The notes: generated from the sequence alone by a model not told the origin. A DNA stretch of 64,000 nt from Nocardioidaceae bacterium UBA4001 (GCA_002384855.1 DGBP01000013.1:1-64000); one strand, 5' to 3'; positions 7,183 through 16,565 are shown, counted from the first letter of the stretch. Made by a program: numbers and translations.

Positions 7183-8358
7183 GTGGATCTCGAAGCGTTC
7201 CGGTGGCTGCTCACCGAGGAGGGCGGACAGCTGCTCGCGCGGGCCGTCGAGGTGTACGACGGTCGCCCGGCGAACGCGCTGTCCGCGGCCGCCGTCCTGC
7301 GACGGGAGGCCTCGCCCGAGCACACTGCCGCGGCGATGACCCAGGTCGAGCTGCGGGCCAGGGCACGAGCGAAGTTCGGCGACCTCGCGGCCTCGATGTA
7401 CTTCACCCCCGACGGCCTCGAGCAGTCCACCCGGCTGCGGGTCGCCGAGCACCGCGCGGCCCGGGTCGCCGCAGCCGCCCCCACGTCGGTCCTCGACCTC
7501 GGCTGCGGCATCGGCGGGGACCTCGTCGCGTTCGCCCGCGCGGGCCTGACCGTCGCAGGCGTCGACCGCGACCCGCTGCGGGTGGCGGTGGCAACGGCGA
7601 ACCTCCGCGCCCTCGGGCTCGGCGGGGCGGTGCAGGTCGCCGACGCGGAGTCCCTCGACCTCTCCGCCTTCGGCGTCGTGTTCGCCGACCCCGCCCGTCG
7701 TACCGACCGGGGGCGGGTCTTCGACGTCGACGCCTACTCACCTCCCTGGTCGTTCGTGGAGCATCTGCTGCGCCGACCCTCGGCCGTCAAGGTCGCCCCC
7801 GGCATCCCTCACGACCTCGTGCCCGCCGGCGTCGAGGCGGAGTGGGTCAGCGACCTCGGCGAGCTCAAGGAGGCGTCGCTGTGGTCGCCGCAACTCGCCG
7901 CCGCACGGCGTCGGGCCACGGTGATCCGGGCTACCGGGCTCGCGACCATCACCGACGAGGACGACCCCGGCGACAAGTCGGTGCGCGGGCCGCAGAGGTT
8001 CCTCTACGAGCCTGACGACGCGGTGATCCGGTCAGGGCTCGTGACCGCGGTCGCCGCAGGGGTGCAGGGCGGGCTGCTCGACGAGCACATCGCCTACATC
8101 ACGAGCGCCGAGGGGTTCACGACGCCGTTCGCGCGGACCTACGAGGTGCTCGAGTCGCTCCCCTACAAGGAGAAGACGCTCAAGGCCGCGCTCCGCGAAC
8201 GCGGCGTGGGCCGGCTGACCATCAAGAAGCGCGGCGTCGAGGTGGTCCCCGACGAGCTCCGGCGCCGTCTGGGGCTCAGGGGAGACGCCGAGGCGACCGT
8301 CGTACTCACCCGCGTCGAGGGCAAGGGCACGGCCCTGCTGGTGCGCCCCGTCGGCTGA
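7183..8358 (+). CDS. Class I SAM-dependent methyltransferase, THUMP-like
   Basis: 391 aa from the GTG at 7183. It contains a complete SAM-binding motif I (VLDLGCGIGGDLVAFA), the acidic ribose-binding segment (VAGVDRDPLRVAVA), and the FADPARR motif seen in this actinobacterial family, which is usually annotated as THUMP-like. The C-terminal part (TIKKRGVEVVPDELRRRLGL) fits an RNA-binding add-on, suggesting an RNA substrate; the target is unknown. A longer reading from 7138 would run through the CIRCE element and lacks family sequence. CAGACT (7171-7176) is 6 nt before the GTG, so a leaderless mRNA is plausible. Divergent from groES. Confidence 0.8.
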   Translation: MDLEAFRWLLTEEGGQLLARAVEVYDGRPANALSAAAVLRREASPEHTAAAMTQVELRARARAKFGDLAASMYFTPDGLEQSTRLRVAEHRAARVAAAAPTSVLDLGCGIGGDLVAFARAGLTVAGVDRDPLRVAVATANLRALGLGGAVQVADAESLDLSAFGVVFADPARRTDRGRVFDVDAYSPPWSFVEHLLRRPSAVKVAPGIPHDLVPAGVEAEWVSDLGELKEASLWSPQLAAARRRATVIRATGLATITDEDDPGDKSVRGPQRFLYEPDDAVIRSGLVTAVAAGVQGGLLDEHIAYITSAEGFTTPFARTYEVLESLPYKEKTLKAALRERGVGRLTIKKRGVEVVPDELRRRLGLRGDAEATVVLTRVEGKGTALLVRPVG

Positions 8359-8364
8359 CCGGCG

Positions 8365-8389
8365 TGTGCAGGCGTCCGAGACCTGCACA
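8365..8389. terminator. bidirectional hairpin between convergent genes
   Basis: TGTGCAGG (8365-8372) pairs with CCTGCACA (8382-8389) in the 40-nt gap between the convergent methyltransferase and GH3 genes. There is no U-tract. Confidence 0.45.
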
Positions 8390-8398
8390 AGAGCCGGG

Positions 8399-10111
8399 TC
8401 AGCAGGATCGTCTGGGGACGCCGCGTACCGGCACCGGGAGCCGGCCCGGGGCGTCGGCCCTCCCGAGCAGCACCTGGACGAGGGCGCGCATGGCACCGGG
8501 GGTGTCGCCGTACATCGCGATGCGGGCGACCCGGGCCGAGCTGCGTCCGAGCGGGTAGGGCGTGTCCGTGGTGACCACGACGTCGCCTCGTGCCGGGGAG
8601 CCGCCGTAGCCGACGAGCGCCACGTGGGTGCCCGTCCCGGTCCGCAGGCCGGCCTTGCGCGCGGCGACCTCGAAGCGGCGTACGGCGTCCGCGGGTCCCG
8701 TCGCGCGCACCGCCGTGCCCACGAGCCGCCTGCCGCAGCGGCCGGAGACCACGGTGGCGGCCCCCGCCGAGAGGCGGTACGACGCCGCGCCGCTCTCCCC
8801 CGCACCGCCCCGCACCGACGGCCTCGACGCGGCCTGGTGCCGGAGCACCGCGACCTGGCGAGCGGCCGCCTGCTCCAGGCGGGCCCGGTCGAGCCTGCCC
8901 TCGCGGACCGCGCGGACGATCGCGTCGCGGGCGCGCGCGGGGTCGGGCGGCATCAGCACGACGTCGTTCCCGGCCCGAAGGGCGTGCACCGCCGCCGCTC
9001 CGGTGGGGTACCGGTCCGCGACCGCGGCCATGTTCATCGCGTCGGTGACCACGAGGCCGTCGAAGCCGAGGTCCCTGCGGAGCATCCCGGTCACGACGGG
9101 GCGGGACACGGTGGCGGGGGTCCCCGGGTCGACGGCGCGCACGTCGAGGTGACCGACCATGACCGACGGGACACCGTGACGCTCCCCCTCACGGAACGGC
9201 ACGAGGTCGACCCGCCGCAGCTGTCGGAGGCTCCGGGTCTGCACCGGAAGCTCGACGTGGCTGTCCGCGGGCACCGAGCCGTGACCCGGGAAGTGCTTCG
9301 CGACGGGCAGGACGCCCGCGGCGAGGTAGCCGTCGACGGCCGCGTTCGAGTGGCGCGCGACGAGCTCGGGCCGGCTGCTCGGGGACCGGGAGCCGATGGT
9401 CGGGTCGGCCGGGCCGGAGGTGACGTCGGCGACCGGCGCGAAGACCACGCTGAAGCCGAGGTCCCTCAGCTCCGCACCGCTGCCCGCCGCTGCTTGCCGG
9501 GTCAGCCTCGTGTCCCGGGCCGCGCCCGCACTCATGAAGGACGGGAACCGGGTGGCCTCACCCTGGACCCGTTCGACGACACCCCCCTCCTGGTCGACGC
9601 CGATGAAGACCGGCCAGCGGCGGCCGTCGCCGCGCGCCGCGGTCTGGAGGGCTCGGTTGCTCCGGCGCACCTGGCCGGTGCTCGCGACGTTGTCGGACAT
9701 GACGATCACGCCGCCGAGGTGAAGCCGGTTCACCAGCGTGCTCGGCGCACCCTGCCCGTCGTACTCGGCGACGATCACCTGACCGGCCAGCTGGGGAAGC
9801 CGCAGCCTGTCCACCGCCGCACGAGCGCGCTGAAGCTCGGCGCGCGTGGGCCCCCAGGCGGCCGTCCGTCGCTCCGTGCGTCGCGGGGTCGCGCGCCCGG
9901 TCGGAGAGGCAGGGGCGGTCGAGGGGGCCGACGACGCGGCCACCGACGGGCTCGGTGACAGGCCCGCCGAGGGGGAGGTCGACGACGGGGAAGGGCCGGA
10001 GGGCGAGGCAGGCTCCGCGGCCGACCGGTCCTGCTCGCCGCCCGGCACGGAGCACGCGGTCAGCGCCAGCCCGAGGCCGAGGACCGCCGACGTGAGTGCG
10101 CGACGCCGCAT
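8399..10111 (-). CDS. GH3 family beta-N-acetylhexosaminidase lipoprotein (NagZ-like)
   Basis: 570 aa. N-terminal lipoprotein signal with lipobox LTAC (Cys20), then a Ser/Pro/Ala-rich linker to about residue 85. The glycoside hydrolase 3 barrel carries KHFPGHG (272-278), the NagZ-type Asp-Ser-His loop (283-285, acid/base His) and the nucleophile Asp357 in VVTDAMNM. A GH3 C-terminal-like segment follows. Expected outside the cell, lipid-anchored, removing N-acetylglucosamine from muropeptides or other beta-GlcNAc glycans (substrate inferred). The start codon overlaps the treZ stop by one base, so it is translationally coupled to the trehalose genes, an odd functional partner. Confidence 0.85.
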   Translation of the reverse strand: MRRRALTSAVLGLGLALTACSVPGGEQDRSAAEPASPSGPSPSSTSPSAGLSPSPSVAASSAPSTAPASPTGRATPRRTERRTAAWGPTRAELQRARAAVDRLRLPQLAGQVIVAEYDGQGAPSTLVNRLHLGGVIVMSDNVASTGQVRRSNRALQTAARGDGRRWPVFIGVDQEGGVVERVQGEATRFPSFMSAGAARDTRLTRQAAAGSGAELRDLGFSVVFAPVADVTSGPADPTIGSRSPSSRPELVARHSNAAVDGYLAAGVLPVAKHFPGHGSVPADSHVELPVQTRSLRQLRRVDLVPFREGERHGVPSVMVGHLDVRAVDPGTPATVSRPVVTGMLRRDLGFDGLVVTDAMNMAAVADRYPTGAAAVHALRAGNDVVLMPPDPARARDAIVRAVREGRLDRARLEQAAARQVAVLRHQAASRPSVRGGAGESGAASYRLSAGAATVVSGRCGRRLVGTAVRATGPADAVRRFEVAARKAGLRTGTGTHVALVGYGGSPARGDVVVTTDTPYPLGRSSARVARIAMYGDTPGAMRALVQVLLGRADAPGRLPVPVRGVPRRSC

Positions 10112-11847
10112 CAGACGCCCACGAGCACGGCTGACTGCCCGGGCACCTCCAGCGCTCCGTCGAGGAGCTCCACGCCGGGTTCCCAGCTGAGCAGGACGGT
10201 GCCGTAGGCATCGGCACGGGCGGGCTTCTCACCGAGGTTCACGAGCAGCTGGTGCTCCCCCCGCTGGAGGATGAACATGCCGGACGCGGCGTCGTACCGG
10301 GTGCGCACCAGGTCCAGGTGGGCGTCGTGCAGGTCACGGCGCTCGCGGCGCAGGCGGATCAGGCTGCGGTACCACTGCAGCAGCCGCGCGTGGTCGCCCT
10401 CGCCGGCCTCGGCCCAGTCGAGCTTCGACGCCTCGAACGTCGAGGGGTGCTGCGGGTCCGGGACGTCGTTCTCGTCCCATCCGTGGGAGGCGAACTCCGC
10501 GCGTCGGCCGCGGCGGACGGCCTCGCCGAGCTCGGCATCGGTGTGGTCGGTGAAGTACGCCCACGGGGTCGAGGCGCCCCACTCCTCACCCATGAACAGC
10601 ATCGGCGTCCACGGGGAGATGAGCAGCAGGGCGGCGCCACACGCGAGGAGGCCCACGGGCACCGAGGCGGAGATGCGGTCGCCGGTGGCACGGTTGCCGA
10701 CCTGGTCGTGGGTCTGCAGGGAGGCCACGAAGCGCCAGCCCGGGACCGACGCGGTGTCGACCGGCCGGCCGTGGCGGCGCCCCCGGAACGTCGACCAGGT
10801 GCCGTCGTGGAAGAACGGGCTGCGCATGGCCTTCTCGAGCGCGCCGGGGTCGGCGAAGTCGGCGTAGTAGCCCTGCGTCTCGCCGGTCAGCGCGACGTGC
10901 AGCGCGTGGTGGACGTCGTCGGCCCACTGTGCGTGGACACCGAGCCCGCCCACCGCGTTCCCGCGTCCGCGCGGGGTGACCGTGCGCGGGTCGTTGCGGT
11001 CGGACTCGGCGATCAGCCACATCCGGCGCCCCTCGCGTGCGGCGAGCTCGTCGACCTCGCGCGACATCTCCTCGAGCACGTGGACCGCGCGGTCGTCGTG
11101 GAGCTCGTGCACGGCGTCCAGGCGAAGCGCGTCGACGTGGAAGTCGCGGAACCACTGCTGCACGTTGTCGAGGACCCAGCGCCGCACCGGGTCGCTGTCA
11201 GGGGCGTCGAGGTTGAGTGCCGAACCCCAGGGCGTGTGGTGGGTGTCGGTGAGGTACGGCCCGAACTCGCCGAGGTAGTTCCCGTCGGGCCCGAGGTGGT
11301 TGTGGACCACGTCGAGGCAGACGCCGAGCCCTCGGGCGTGCGCGGCGTCGACGAAGCGCTGCAGCGCGGCAGGTCCGCCGTAGGTCTCGTGGACGGCGTA
11401 CGGCGCCACGCCGTCGTACCCCCAGCCACGCGTGCCGGGGAACGGCGCGAGCGGCATCAGCTCGACGAGCCCGACGCCGAGGTCGACGAGGTGGTCGAGG
11501 CGCTCCGCGGCGGCGTCCAGGGTGCCCCCGGGCGTGAACGTGCCGACGTGCAGCTCGTAGATCACCGACCCCTGGAGCTCGAGTCCCGACCACTGGCCGT
11601 CGGACCAGTCGAAGTCGCCGGGGTCGAACAGCTGGGACCAGCCGTGCGGCCCGTCCGGCAGTCGCAGCCCTCGGGGGTCGGGGCGCGGGTCTCCTCCGTC
11701 GAGGGAGAAGGCGTACGTCGAGCCCGGGCCGGCCTCGACCGTGACATGCCAGTGGCCGTCCTCCCCTGACGACATGGGGTGCCGCGCGTCGGGGAGCAAC
11801 AGGTCGACGGAGCGGGCGTGCGGTGCCCACACGGTGAGCTCGCGCAT
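10111..11847 (-). CDS. treZ: Malto-oligosyltrehalose trehalohydrolase
   Basis: Second step of the TreY-TreZ route: hydrolyses terminal trehalose from maltooligosyl trehalose in the cytoplasm. 578 aa. N-terminal beta-sandwich (VWAPHARSVDLLL), GH13 barrel with DVVHNHLGPDGNYL, nucleophile block VDALRLDAVHEL, acid block LIAESDRNDPR and SLQTHDQVGNR. The ATG at 11847 shares one base with the treY stop (TGATG), and the stop likewise overlaps the next start. The debranching enzyme treX, often in this cluster, is not in the window. Confidence 0.95.
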   Translation of the reverse strand: MRELTVWAPHARSVDLLLPDARHPMSSGEDGHWHVTVEAGPGSTYAFSLDGGDPRPDPRGLRLPDGPHGWSQLFDPGDFDWSDGQWSGLELQGSVIYELHVGTFTPGGTLDAAAERLDHLVDLGVGLVELMPLAPFPGTRGWGYDGVAPYAVHETYGGPAALQRFVDAAHARGLGVCLDVVHNHLGPDGNYLGEFGPYLTDTHHTPWGSALNLDAPDSDPVRRWVLDNVQQWFRDFHVDALRLDAVHELHDDRAVHVLEEMSREVDELAAREGRRMWLIAESDRNDPRTVTPRGRGNAVGGLGVHAQWADDVHHALHVALTGETQGYYADFADPGALEKAMRSPFFHDGTWSTFRGRRHGRPVDTASVPGWRFVASLQTHDQVGNRATGDRISASVPVGLLACGAALLLISPWTPMLFMGEEWGASTPWAYFTDHTDAELGEAVRRGRRAEFASHGWDENDVPDPQHPSTFEASKLDWAEAGEGDHARLLQWYRSLIRLRRERRDLHDAHLDLVRTRYDAASGMFILQRGEHQLLVNLGEKPARADAYGTVLLSWEPGVELLDGALEVPGQSAVLVGV

Positions 11848-14210
11848 CAGCCCTCCTCCCGCGCCACGAGCAGCGCGACGGGCAGCCGCGCGAACAGGTC
11901 CGAGCAGAGGATCCGGCCGCCGGTGTGGACGGCTCCCGTCAGCTCGTCGTGCCAGGTCCCTCCGGGCAGGGTCACGGTCTGGTCCTTCCAGCCTCCGTCG
12001 TCCACGAGCCGGCGTGGTGCACGGGTGACCACCGCGGCGACCCCGCCGGAGCGGACGAAGCCGGTCGCGTGCTCGGTGTCGGTCGCCAACGGCTCGTAGG
12101 TCGCCTCGTCGCCGAAGGCGGCGCGCAGCTCGCGCCGGACCTTCAGGGCGCGGGTCGTGACGAGGAGCTTCTCGTCGTCGAGGGAGCCCGGCTCCTGCGT
12201 CTCGAGCCTGTCGAGCCGCGCCGCGAGGGCGTCGTAGTCGACCGAACGGCGGTTGTCGGGGTCGACCAGGGAGAGGTTCACGACCTCGCAGCCCTGATAG
12301 GTGTCGGCGGTGCCGGGGAGCAACAGCTGCAGCAGCTTCTGCCCGAGCACGGTGGCCCGGATGCCCTGCTCGTTCTCGAGCACCGCCTCGTCGACACAGG
12401 CGCGCAGTGGACCCGGCGAGGAGGCCTGGTCGGCGAACCCGAGCACGCGCGACTCGTAGTCGTGGTTCACGGCCGTCCACTCCGTGTGCCGCTTGGCCTC
12501 ACGCATCGCCTTGACCAGGTAGCCGTGCAGGCGCTCCTGCGGCAGGTGGCCGGCCCCGACCATGGTCTGCCAGATCAGGTGCGCCGTCGGCCGGTCCACC
12601 CCGGCCTCGTCGGCGGCGGCGCGGAAGAGCCGCGAGCAGTCCTCCCACGCCATGGTGTCCTGGGCTACCGCGATCAGGCGGGCCCGCACGTCCTCGCTGC
12701 GCTTGGTGTCGTGGGTGGACAGCGTGGTCATGCCCAGCGGCCACGCCTCCTGCTGGAACGCCGCCCACCGGTGCATGATCTCGGGGCTCGCGTGGTCGAG
12801 GACCATGGGGTCGCCGCCCACCTCGTTGAGCGCGACCAGCCGGTGCCAGCGGTAGAACGTGGTGTCCTCGATGCCCTTGGCCATCACGGGTCCCCAGGTC
12901 TGCTGGAGCCGGATGGCGAAGTCGGCCGACGGGTCGTCGTCGGGGTTCTCCGCCTTGGCCAGCTCGGCCAGGGCGACCAGCTCGGGCTCGAGATCGGGCC
13001 GGGCGGCGATGGCCTCCGACCGCGCCTGCGCGAGGCGCTTGCGGGCCAGGGGGGTGAGCCGCTCGTCGGGACGGATGTAGGCGCGGTAGACCTCGCTGGC
13101 CACCAGCAGCTCCACGACGGCGTCGCGGGTGCGCTCCTCGTCGAGGTCCGGCAGGGCGTCGAGCGCACGGCGGGTGAGCCGCTGCACCTCCGGGCCGAGC
13201 AGGTCGTCGACCACCTTGCGCTTGGCGCGCTCGACGGCGTTCGCGAGGTCGAGACCGCCGCCGGCCTCGACCCAGGCCTCGTCGAGCACGGGTGCGGCGG
13301 CGGGGTCGACCAGGGCGCCGGTGACCGCGCGCATGGCGTCGTAGCCGGTCGTGCCGTCGCAGGGCCACGACCGCGGCAGCCGCTCCTCCCCCTCGAGGAT
13401 CTTCTCGACCCAGATGCCGGTGCCGACCCGCGTGGCCCCGCGCAGCTGGCTCAGGTAGCCCTCCGGGTCGGCCAGGCCGTCGGGGTGGTCGATGCGGAAG
13501 CCCTCGATGATGCCGCGCTGGTTCAGGTCGAGCAGGAGGCGGTGGGTCGCCTCGAAGACATCGGGCAGCTCGACGCGGACCGCGATCAGCTCGGTCACGT
13601 CGAAGAACCTGCGGTAGTTGAGCATGGCGTCGCTGTCGCGCCAGTTGGCCAGCTCGTAGTGCTGCCTCGCGAGGACCTCGACCACGTCGTCGCCCTCGGT
13701 GCCCGGTGCCACGGGAAGCACGTGGTCGTGGTAGCGGACGACGGGCCGGCCGTCGTGCTCCCCGAGGGTGACCTCGCCGGCTGCCAGTGCCTCGTCGAGG
13801 GTGCCGCCGAGGATCGGGAGCCCGAGGCGGCCGTCGCCGGCGTCCCAGTCGACGTCGAACCAGTGGGCGGTCCCGGCCTCGCGACCGTGCTCGAGGGTCT
13901 CCCATACCGGGGCGTTGGCGTGCTCGGGAGCGACGAGCGCCATGTGGTTGGGCACCACGTCGACCACGATGCCGAGCCCGTTCTCCCGGGCCGTGTCGGC
14001 CAGCGACAGCAGCCCCTCCTCGCCACCGAGCTCCTCGTTGACCCGGGTGTGGTCGAGGACGTCGTACCCGTGGAGCGAGCCGGGCACCGCCTGCAGGATC
14101 GGTGAGAGGTACAGGTGGCTGACCCCGAGCCTCGCGAGATAGGGCACTGTGGCCTCGGCGTCGGCGAACGTGAAGCCGGCGTGCAGCTGCAGGCGGTAGG
14201 TGGCGATCAC
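11847..14210 (-). CDS. treY: Maltooligosyl trehalose synthase
   Basis: Intramolecular transglycosylase converting the reducing-end alpha-1,4 bond of maltodextrins or glycogen chains to the alpha,alpha-1,1 bond of trehalose. 787 aa, GH13. Diagnostic blocks: TYRLQLHAGFTFADA at the N-terminus, SHLYLSPIL, VVDVVPNHMA, GFRIDHPDGLADP with the nucleophile Asp, WVEKIL with the acid Glu, and TTLSTHDTKRSEDVRARL. GTG start. First gene of the treY-treZ-GH3 unit on the minus strand. The product likely serves osmoprotection and compatible-solute storage. Confidence 0.95.
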   Translation of the reverse strand: MIATYRLQLHAGFTFADAEATVPYLARLGVSHLYLSPILQAVPGSLHGYDVLDHTRVNEELGGEEGLLSLADTARENGLGIVVDVVPNHMALVAPEHANAPVWETLEHGREAGTAHWFDVDWDAGDGRLGLPILGGTLDEALAAGEVTLGEHDGRPVVRYHDHVLPVAPGTEGDDVVEVLARQHYELANWRDSDAMLNYRRFFDVTELIAVRVELPDVFEATHRLLLDLNQRGIIEGFRIDHPDGLADPEGYLSQLRGATRVGTGIWVEKILEGEERLPRSWPCDGTTGYDAMRAVTGALVDPAAAPVLDEAWVEAGGGLDLANAVERAKRKVVDDLLGPEVQRLTRRALDALPDLDEERTRDAVVELLVASEVYRAYIRPDERLTPLARKRLAQARSEAIAARPDLEPELVALAELAKAENPDDDPSADFAIRLQQTWGPVMAKGIEDTTFYRWHRLVALNEVGGDPMVLDHASPEIMHRWAAFQQEAWPLGMTTLSTHDTKRSEDVRARLIAVAQDTMAWEDCSRLFRAAADEAGVDRPTAHLIWQTMVGAGHLPQERLHGYLVKAMREAKRHTEWTAVNHDYESRVLGFADQASSPGPLRACVDEAVLENEQGIRATVLGQKLLQLLLPGTADTYQGCEVVNLSLVDPDNRRSVDYDALAARLDRLETQEPGSLDDEKLLVTTRALKVRRELRAAFGDEATYEPLATDTEHATGFVRSGGVAAVVTRAPRRLVDDGGWKDQTVTLPGGTWHDELTGAVHTGGRILCSDLFARLPVALLVAREEG

Positions 14211-14307
14211 GGTGTACTCGTTCCCCCTGTCGGCGCGTCTAACCTGTGAGCCACGACCCTAGACCGGGCCGTAGAGCCGAAGCCAAACCGCGCTTCGGGG
14301 TCGCGGG

Positions 14308-14313
14308 TACCGT
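14308..14313 (+). promoter_or_regulatory. leaderless -10 box for SRPBCC gene
   Basis: TACCGT ends 6 nt before the ATG at 14320; no Shine-Dalgarno is present between. Fits transcription starting at or next to the start codon. Confidence 0.5.
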
Positions 14314-14319
14314 CGAGGC

Positions 14320-14745
14320 ATGCCGACCTTCGAACGCACCGTGACCGTCGACCGGCCCGTGGCCGAGGTGTTCGCCTACCTCAGCGACTTCACCAACACC
14401 GAGGAGTGGGACGCCGGCACCGTGCGCACCGTGCGCACCGAGGGCGACGGCGGCGTCGGCACCGTCTACCTCAACACCTCGAAGTTCCTCGGTCGCGAGG
14501 TCGTGGTGGAGTACGTCGTCCAGCGGCTCGTGCCGGGGAAGGTCTTCGCCCTGCGCGGGGAGAACAGCAGCACGGTCGCCCACGACACGATGACCTTCCG
14601 CGAGGTCGACGGCGGCACGCTCGTGACCTACACCGCGACCTTCGACTTCAAGGGCGTCCTGAAGCTCGTCGCCCCATTGACCAGGCCGATGTTCAACAAG
14701 CTGTTCGATGACGGCGCCCGCGGCATCAAGCAGGCACTGCGCTGA
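14320..14745 (+). CDS. SRPBCC family (polyketide cyclase/dehydrase-like) protein
   Basis: 141 aa, single helix-grip (START-like) fold expected from the opening pattern TFERTVTVDRPVAEVFAYLSD and the mid-chain VGTVYLNTSKFLGREV, ending in a long C-terminal helix. Such proteins bind hydrophobic ligands or act as small cyclases; no ligand can be named. Monocistronic, divergent from treY and convergent with the MBL gene. Confidence 0.75.
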   Translation: MPTFERTVTVDRPVAEVFAYLSDFTNTEEWDAGTVRTVRTEGDGGVGTVYLNTSKFLGREVVVEYVVQRLVPGKVFALRGENSSTVAHDTMTFREVDGGTLVTYTATFDFKGVLKLVAPLTRPMFNKLFDDGARGIKQALR

Positions 14746-14788
14746 GCCGCCTGCGACCCCGAGTGGTGCGCGCGCACGTGATCGCGGA

Positions 14789-15415
14789 TCAGCCGAGCGC
14801 TGCCCTCTCGGCCCCGATCGTCGTGTCGTCGCCGTGGCCGGTGTGCACCACCGTGGCATCGGGAAGCGCGAACAGCTTCGCGCGGATCGAGGCGACGATC
14901 GTGTCCTGGTCGCTGAAGGACCGGCCGGTCGCCCCGGGGCCGCCCTGGAAGAGCGTGTCGCCGGTGAAGACGCAGCCGAGGTCCTCGGCGTAGAAGCACA
15001 CTGCCCCGGGAGCGTGCCCGGGCGTGTGGAGCACCTGGAGACGGACGTCGCCGACCTCGATCAGCTGACCGTCGGCGAGGTCGACGTCCCACAGCTCGGT
15101 CGGGTGGGTCAGCGCCCACACCGGCCGGTCCTCGGGGTGCAGGAAGATCGGTGCCTGGGTCTCCAGGCGCAGCCGGGGGGCGACCCGCACGTGGTCGTCG
15201 TGGGCATGCGTGCACAGGATTCCCTTGACGCGACGGTTGCCGACCGCGGCGAGGATCTTGTCCACGTCGTGGGGCGCGTCGATCACGACGCACTCGTGCT
15301 CGTCACCGACCACCCAGACGTTGTTGTCCACGTCGAAGGTCTGCCCGTCGAGGCTGAACGTGCCGCTCGTGGTCGTGTGGTCGATGCGGGTGCGGGGGCA
15401 GGACGGGTCGCTCAC
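14789..15415 (-). CDS. MBL-fold hydrolase, mycothiol-conjugate partner of MscR
   Basis: 208 aa metallo-beta-lactamase fold. Metal-binding motif THAHDDH (His70, His72, Asp74, His75), further ligand regions HTPGHAPG and FTGDTLF, and a final VVHTGHGDDTTIG. The GTG start overlaps the upstream dehydrogenase stop by 4 nt (GTGA). In mycothiol-producing actinobacteria this pairing is recurrent, and the hydrolase is taken to cleave the S-formylmycothiol or related thioester made by the dehydrogenase. The thiol specificity is inferred from context. Confidence 0.85.
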   Translation of the reverse strand: MSDPSCPRTRIDHTTTSGTFSLDGQTFDVDNNVWVVGDEHECVVIDAPHDVDKILAAVGNRRVKGILCTHAHDDHVRVAPRLRLETQAPIFLHPEDRPVWALTHPTELWDVDLADGQLIEVGDVRLQVLHTPGHAPGAVCFYAEDLGCVFTGDTLFQGGPGATGRSFSDQDTIVASIRAKLFALPDATVVHTGHGDDTTIGAERAALG

Positions 15416-16497
15416 AGGATCACCACCGAACGGAGCACGTCGCCCTCGTGCATGCGCCCGAAGGCCTTCTCGACGTCCTCGAGGCCGACGCGCTCGGTGA
15501 TGAAGGCGTCGAGGTCGAGACGGCCCTGCTGGTACAGGTCCACCAGCATCGGGAAGTCCCGCGACGGGAGGCAGTCGCCGTACCAGCTCGACTTCAGCGC
15601 ACCGCCGCGGCCGAAGAAGTCCAGCAGCGGGATGTCAGGCAGCTGCATCTCCGGGGTCGGCACGCCGACGAGTACGACGGTCCCGGCGAGGTCGCGGGCG
15701 TAGAACGCCTGCTTGTAGGTCTCCGGACGGCCCACCGCCTCGATCACCACGTCGGCGCCGAAGCCGCCGGTGAGATCCTTGACCGCCTCGACCGGGTCGG
15801 TCTCCTTGCTGTTCACGGTGTGCGTGGCGCCCATCTGCCGCGCCCACTCGAGCTTCTGGTCGTCGATGTCGACGGCGATGACCTTCGACGCACCGGCGAG
15901 CGCCGAGCCCATGACCGCGGCGGCGCCCACCCCGCCGCAGCCGATCACCGCGACGGTCTTGCCGCGGGTGACCTCGCCGGTGTTGATCGCCGCGCCGATA
16001 CCGGCCATGACGCCGCAGCCGAGCAGACCCACCGCTGCGGGGTCGGCCGACGGGTCCACCTTCGTGCACTGACCGGAGTGGACGAGCGTCTTGTCCGCGA
16101 AGGCACCGATGCCCAGCGCCGGGGACAGCTCGGTCCCGTCCTCGAGGGTCATCTTCTGCGCGGCGTTGTGGGTGCTGAAGCAGTACCACGGCTCGCCGCG
16201 GTCGCAGGCCCGGCAGCTGCCGCAGACGGCACGCCAGTTGAGGATCACGAAGTCCCCCGGGGCGACGTTCTCCACGCCCGCGCCCACGGCCTCCACCACG
16301 CCGGCCGCCTCGTGACCGAGGAGGAACGGGAACTCGTCGTTGATGCCGCCCTCGCGGTAGTGCAGGTCGGTGTGGCAGACGCCGCAGGCCCGGACCTTCA
16401 CCACGGCCTCACCCGGCCCGGGGTCGGGGACGTTGACCGTCACCACCTCGACCGGGGCCCCCTTGGACCTCGCGATGACTCCTCGGACCTGCTGCAC
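15412..16497 (-). CDS. mscR: S-(hydroxymethyl)mycothiol dehydrogenase
   Basis: NAD- and zinc-dependent MDR dehydrogenase oxidising the formaldehyde-mycothiol adduct; some homologues also reduce S-nitrosomycothiol. 361 aa. Catalytic zinc ligands Cys41 (ACGVCHTDLH) and His62-Glu63 (GHEAAG); structural zinc cysteines at 92, 95, 98 and 106 (VCGSCRACDRGEPWYC); Rossmann motif VIGCGGVGAAAVMG. GTG at 16497 with GGGAGG five nt upstream. Translationally coupled to the downstream MBL hydrolase. The nitrosothiol activity would connect it to the nitrite/NO region at 37-43 kb, but the link is only inference. Confidence 0.9.
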   Translation of the reverse strand: MQQVRGVIARSKGAPVEVVTVNVPDPGPGEAVVKVRACGVCHTDLHYREGGINDEFPFLLGHEAAGVVEAVGAGVENVAPGDFVILNWRAVCGSCRACDRGEPWYCFSTHNAAQKMTLEDGTELSPALGIGAFADKTLVHSGQCTKVDPSADPAAVGLLGCGVMAGIGAAINTGEVTRGKTVAVIGCGGVGAAAVMGSALAGASKVIAVDIDDQKLEWARQMGATHTVNSKETDPVEAVKDLTGGFGADVVIEAVGRPETYKQAFYARDLAGTVVLVGVPTPEMQLPDIPLLDFFGRGGALKSSWYGDCLPSRDFPMLVDLYQQGRLDLDAFITERVGLEDVEKAFGRMHEGDVLRSVVIL

Positions 16498-16565
16498 GCG
16501 TGCCTCCCTGGGTAGGACCAGCGATGATGTCTGTCCTCGCCACCCTAGCCAGTGCGCACCAGGCC

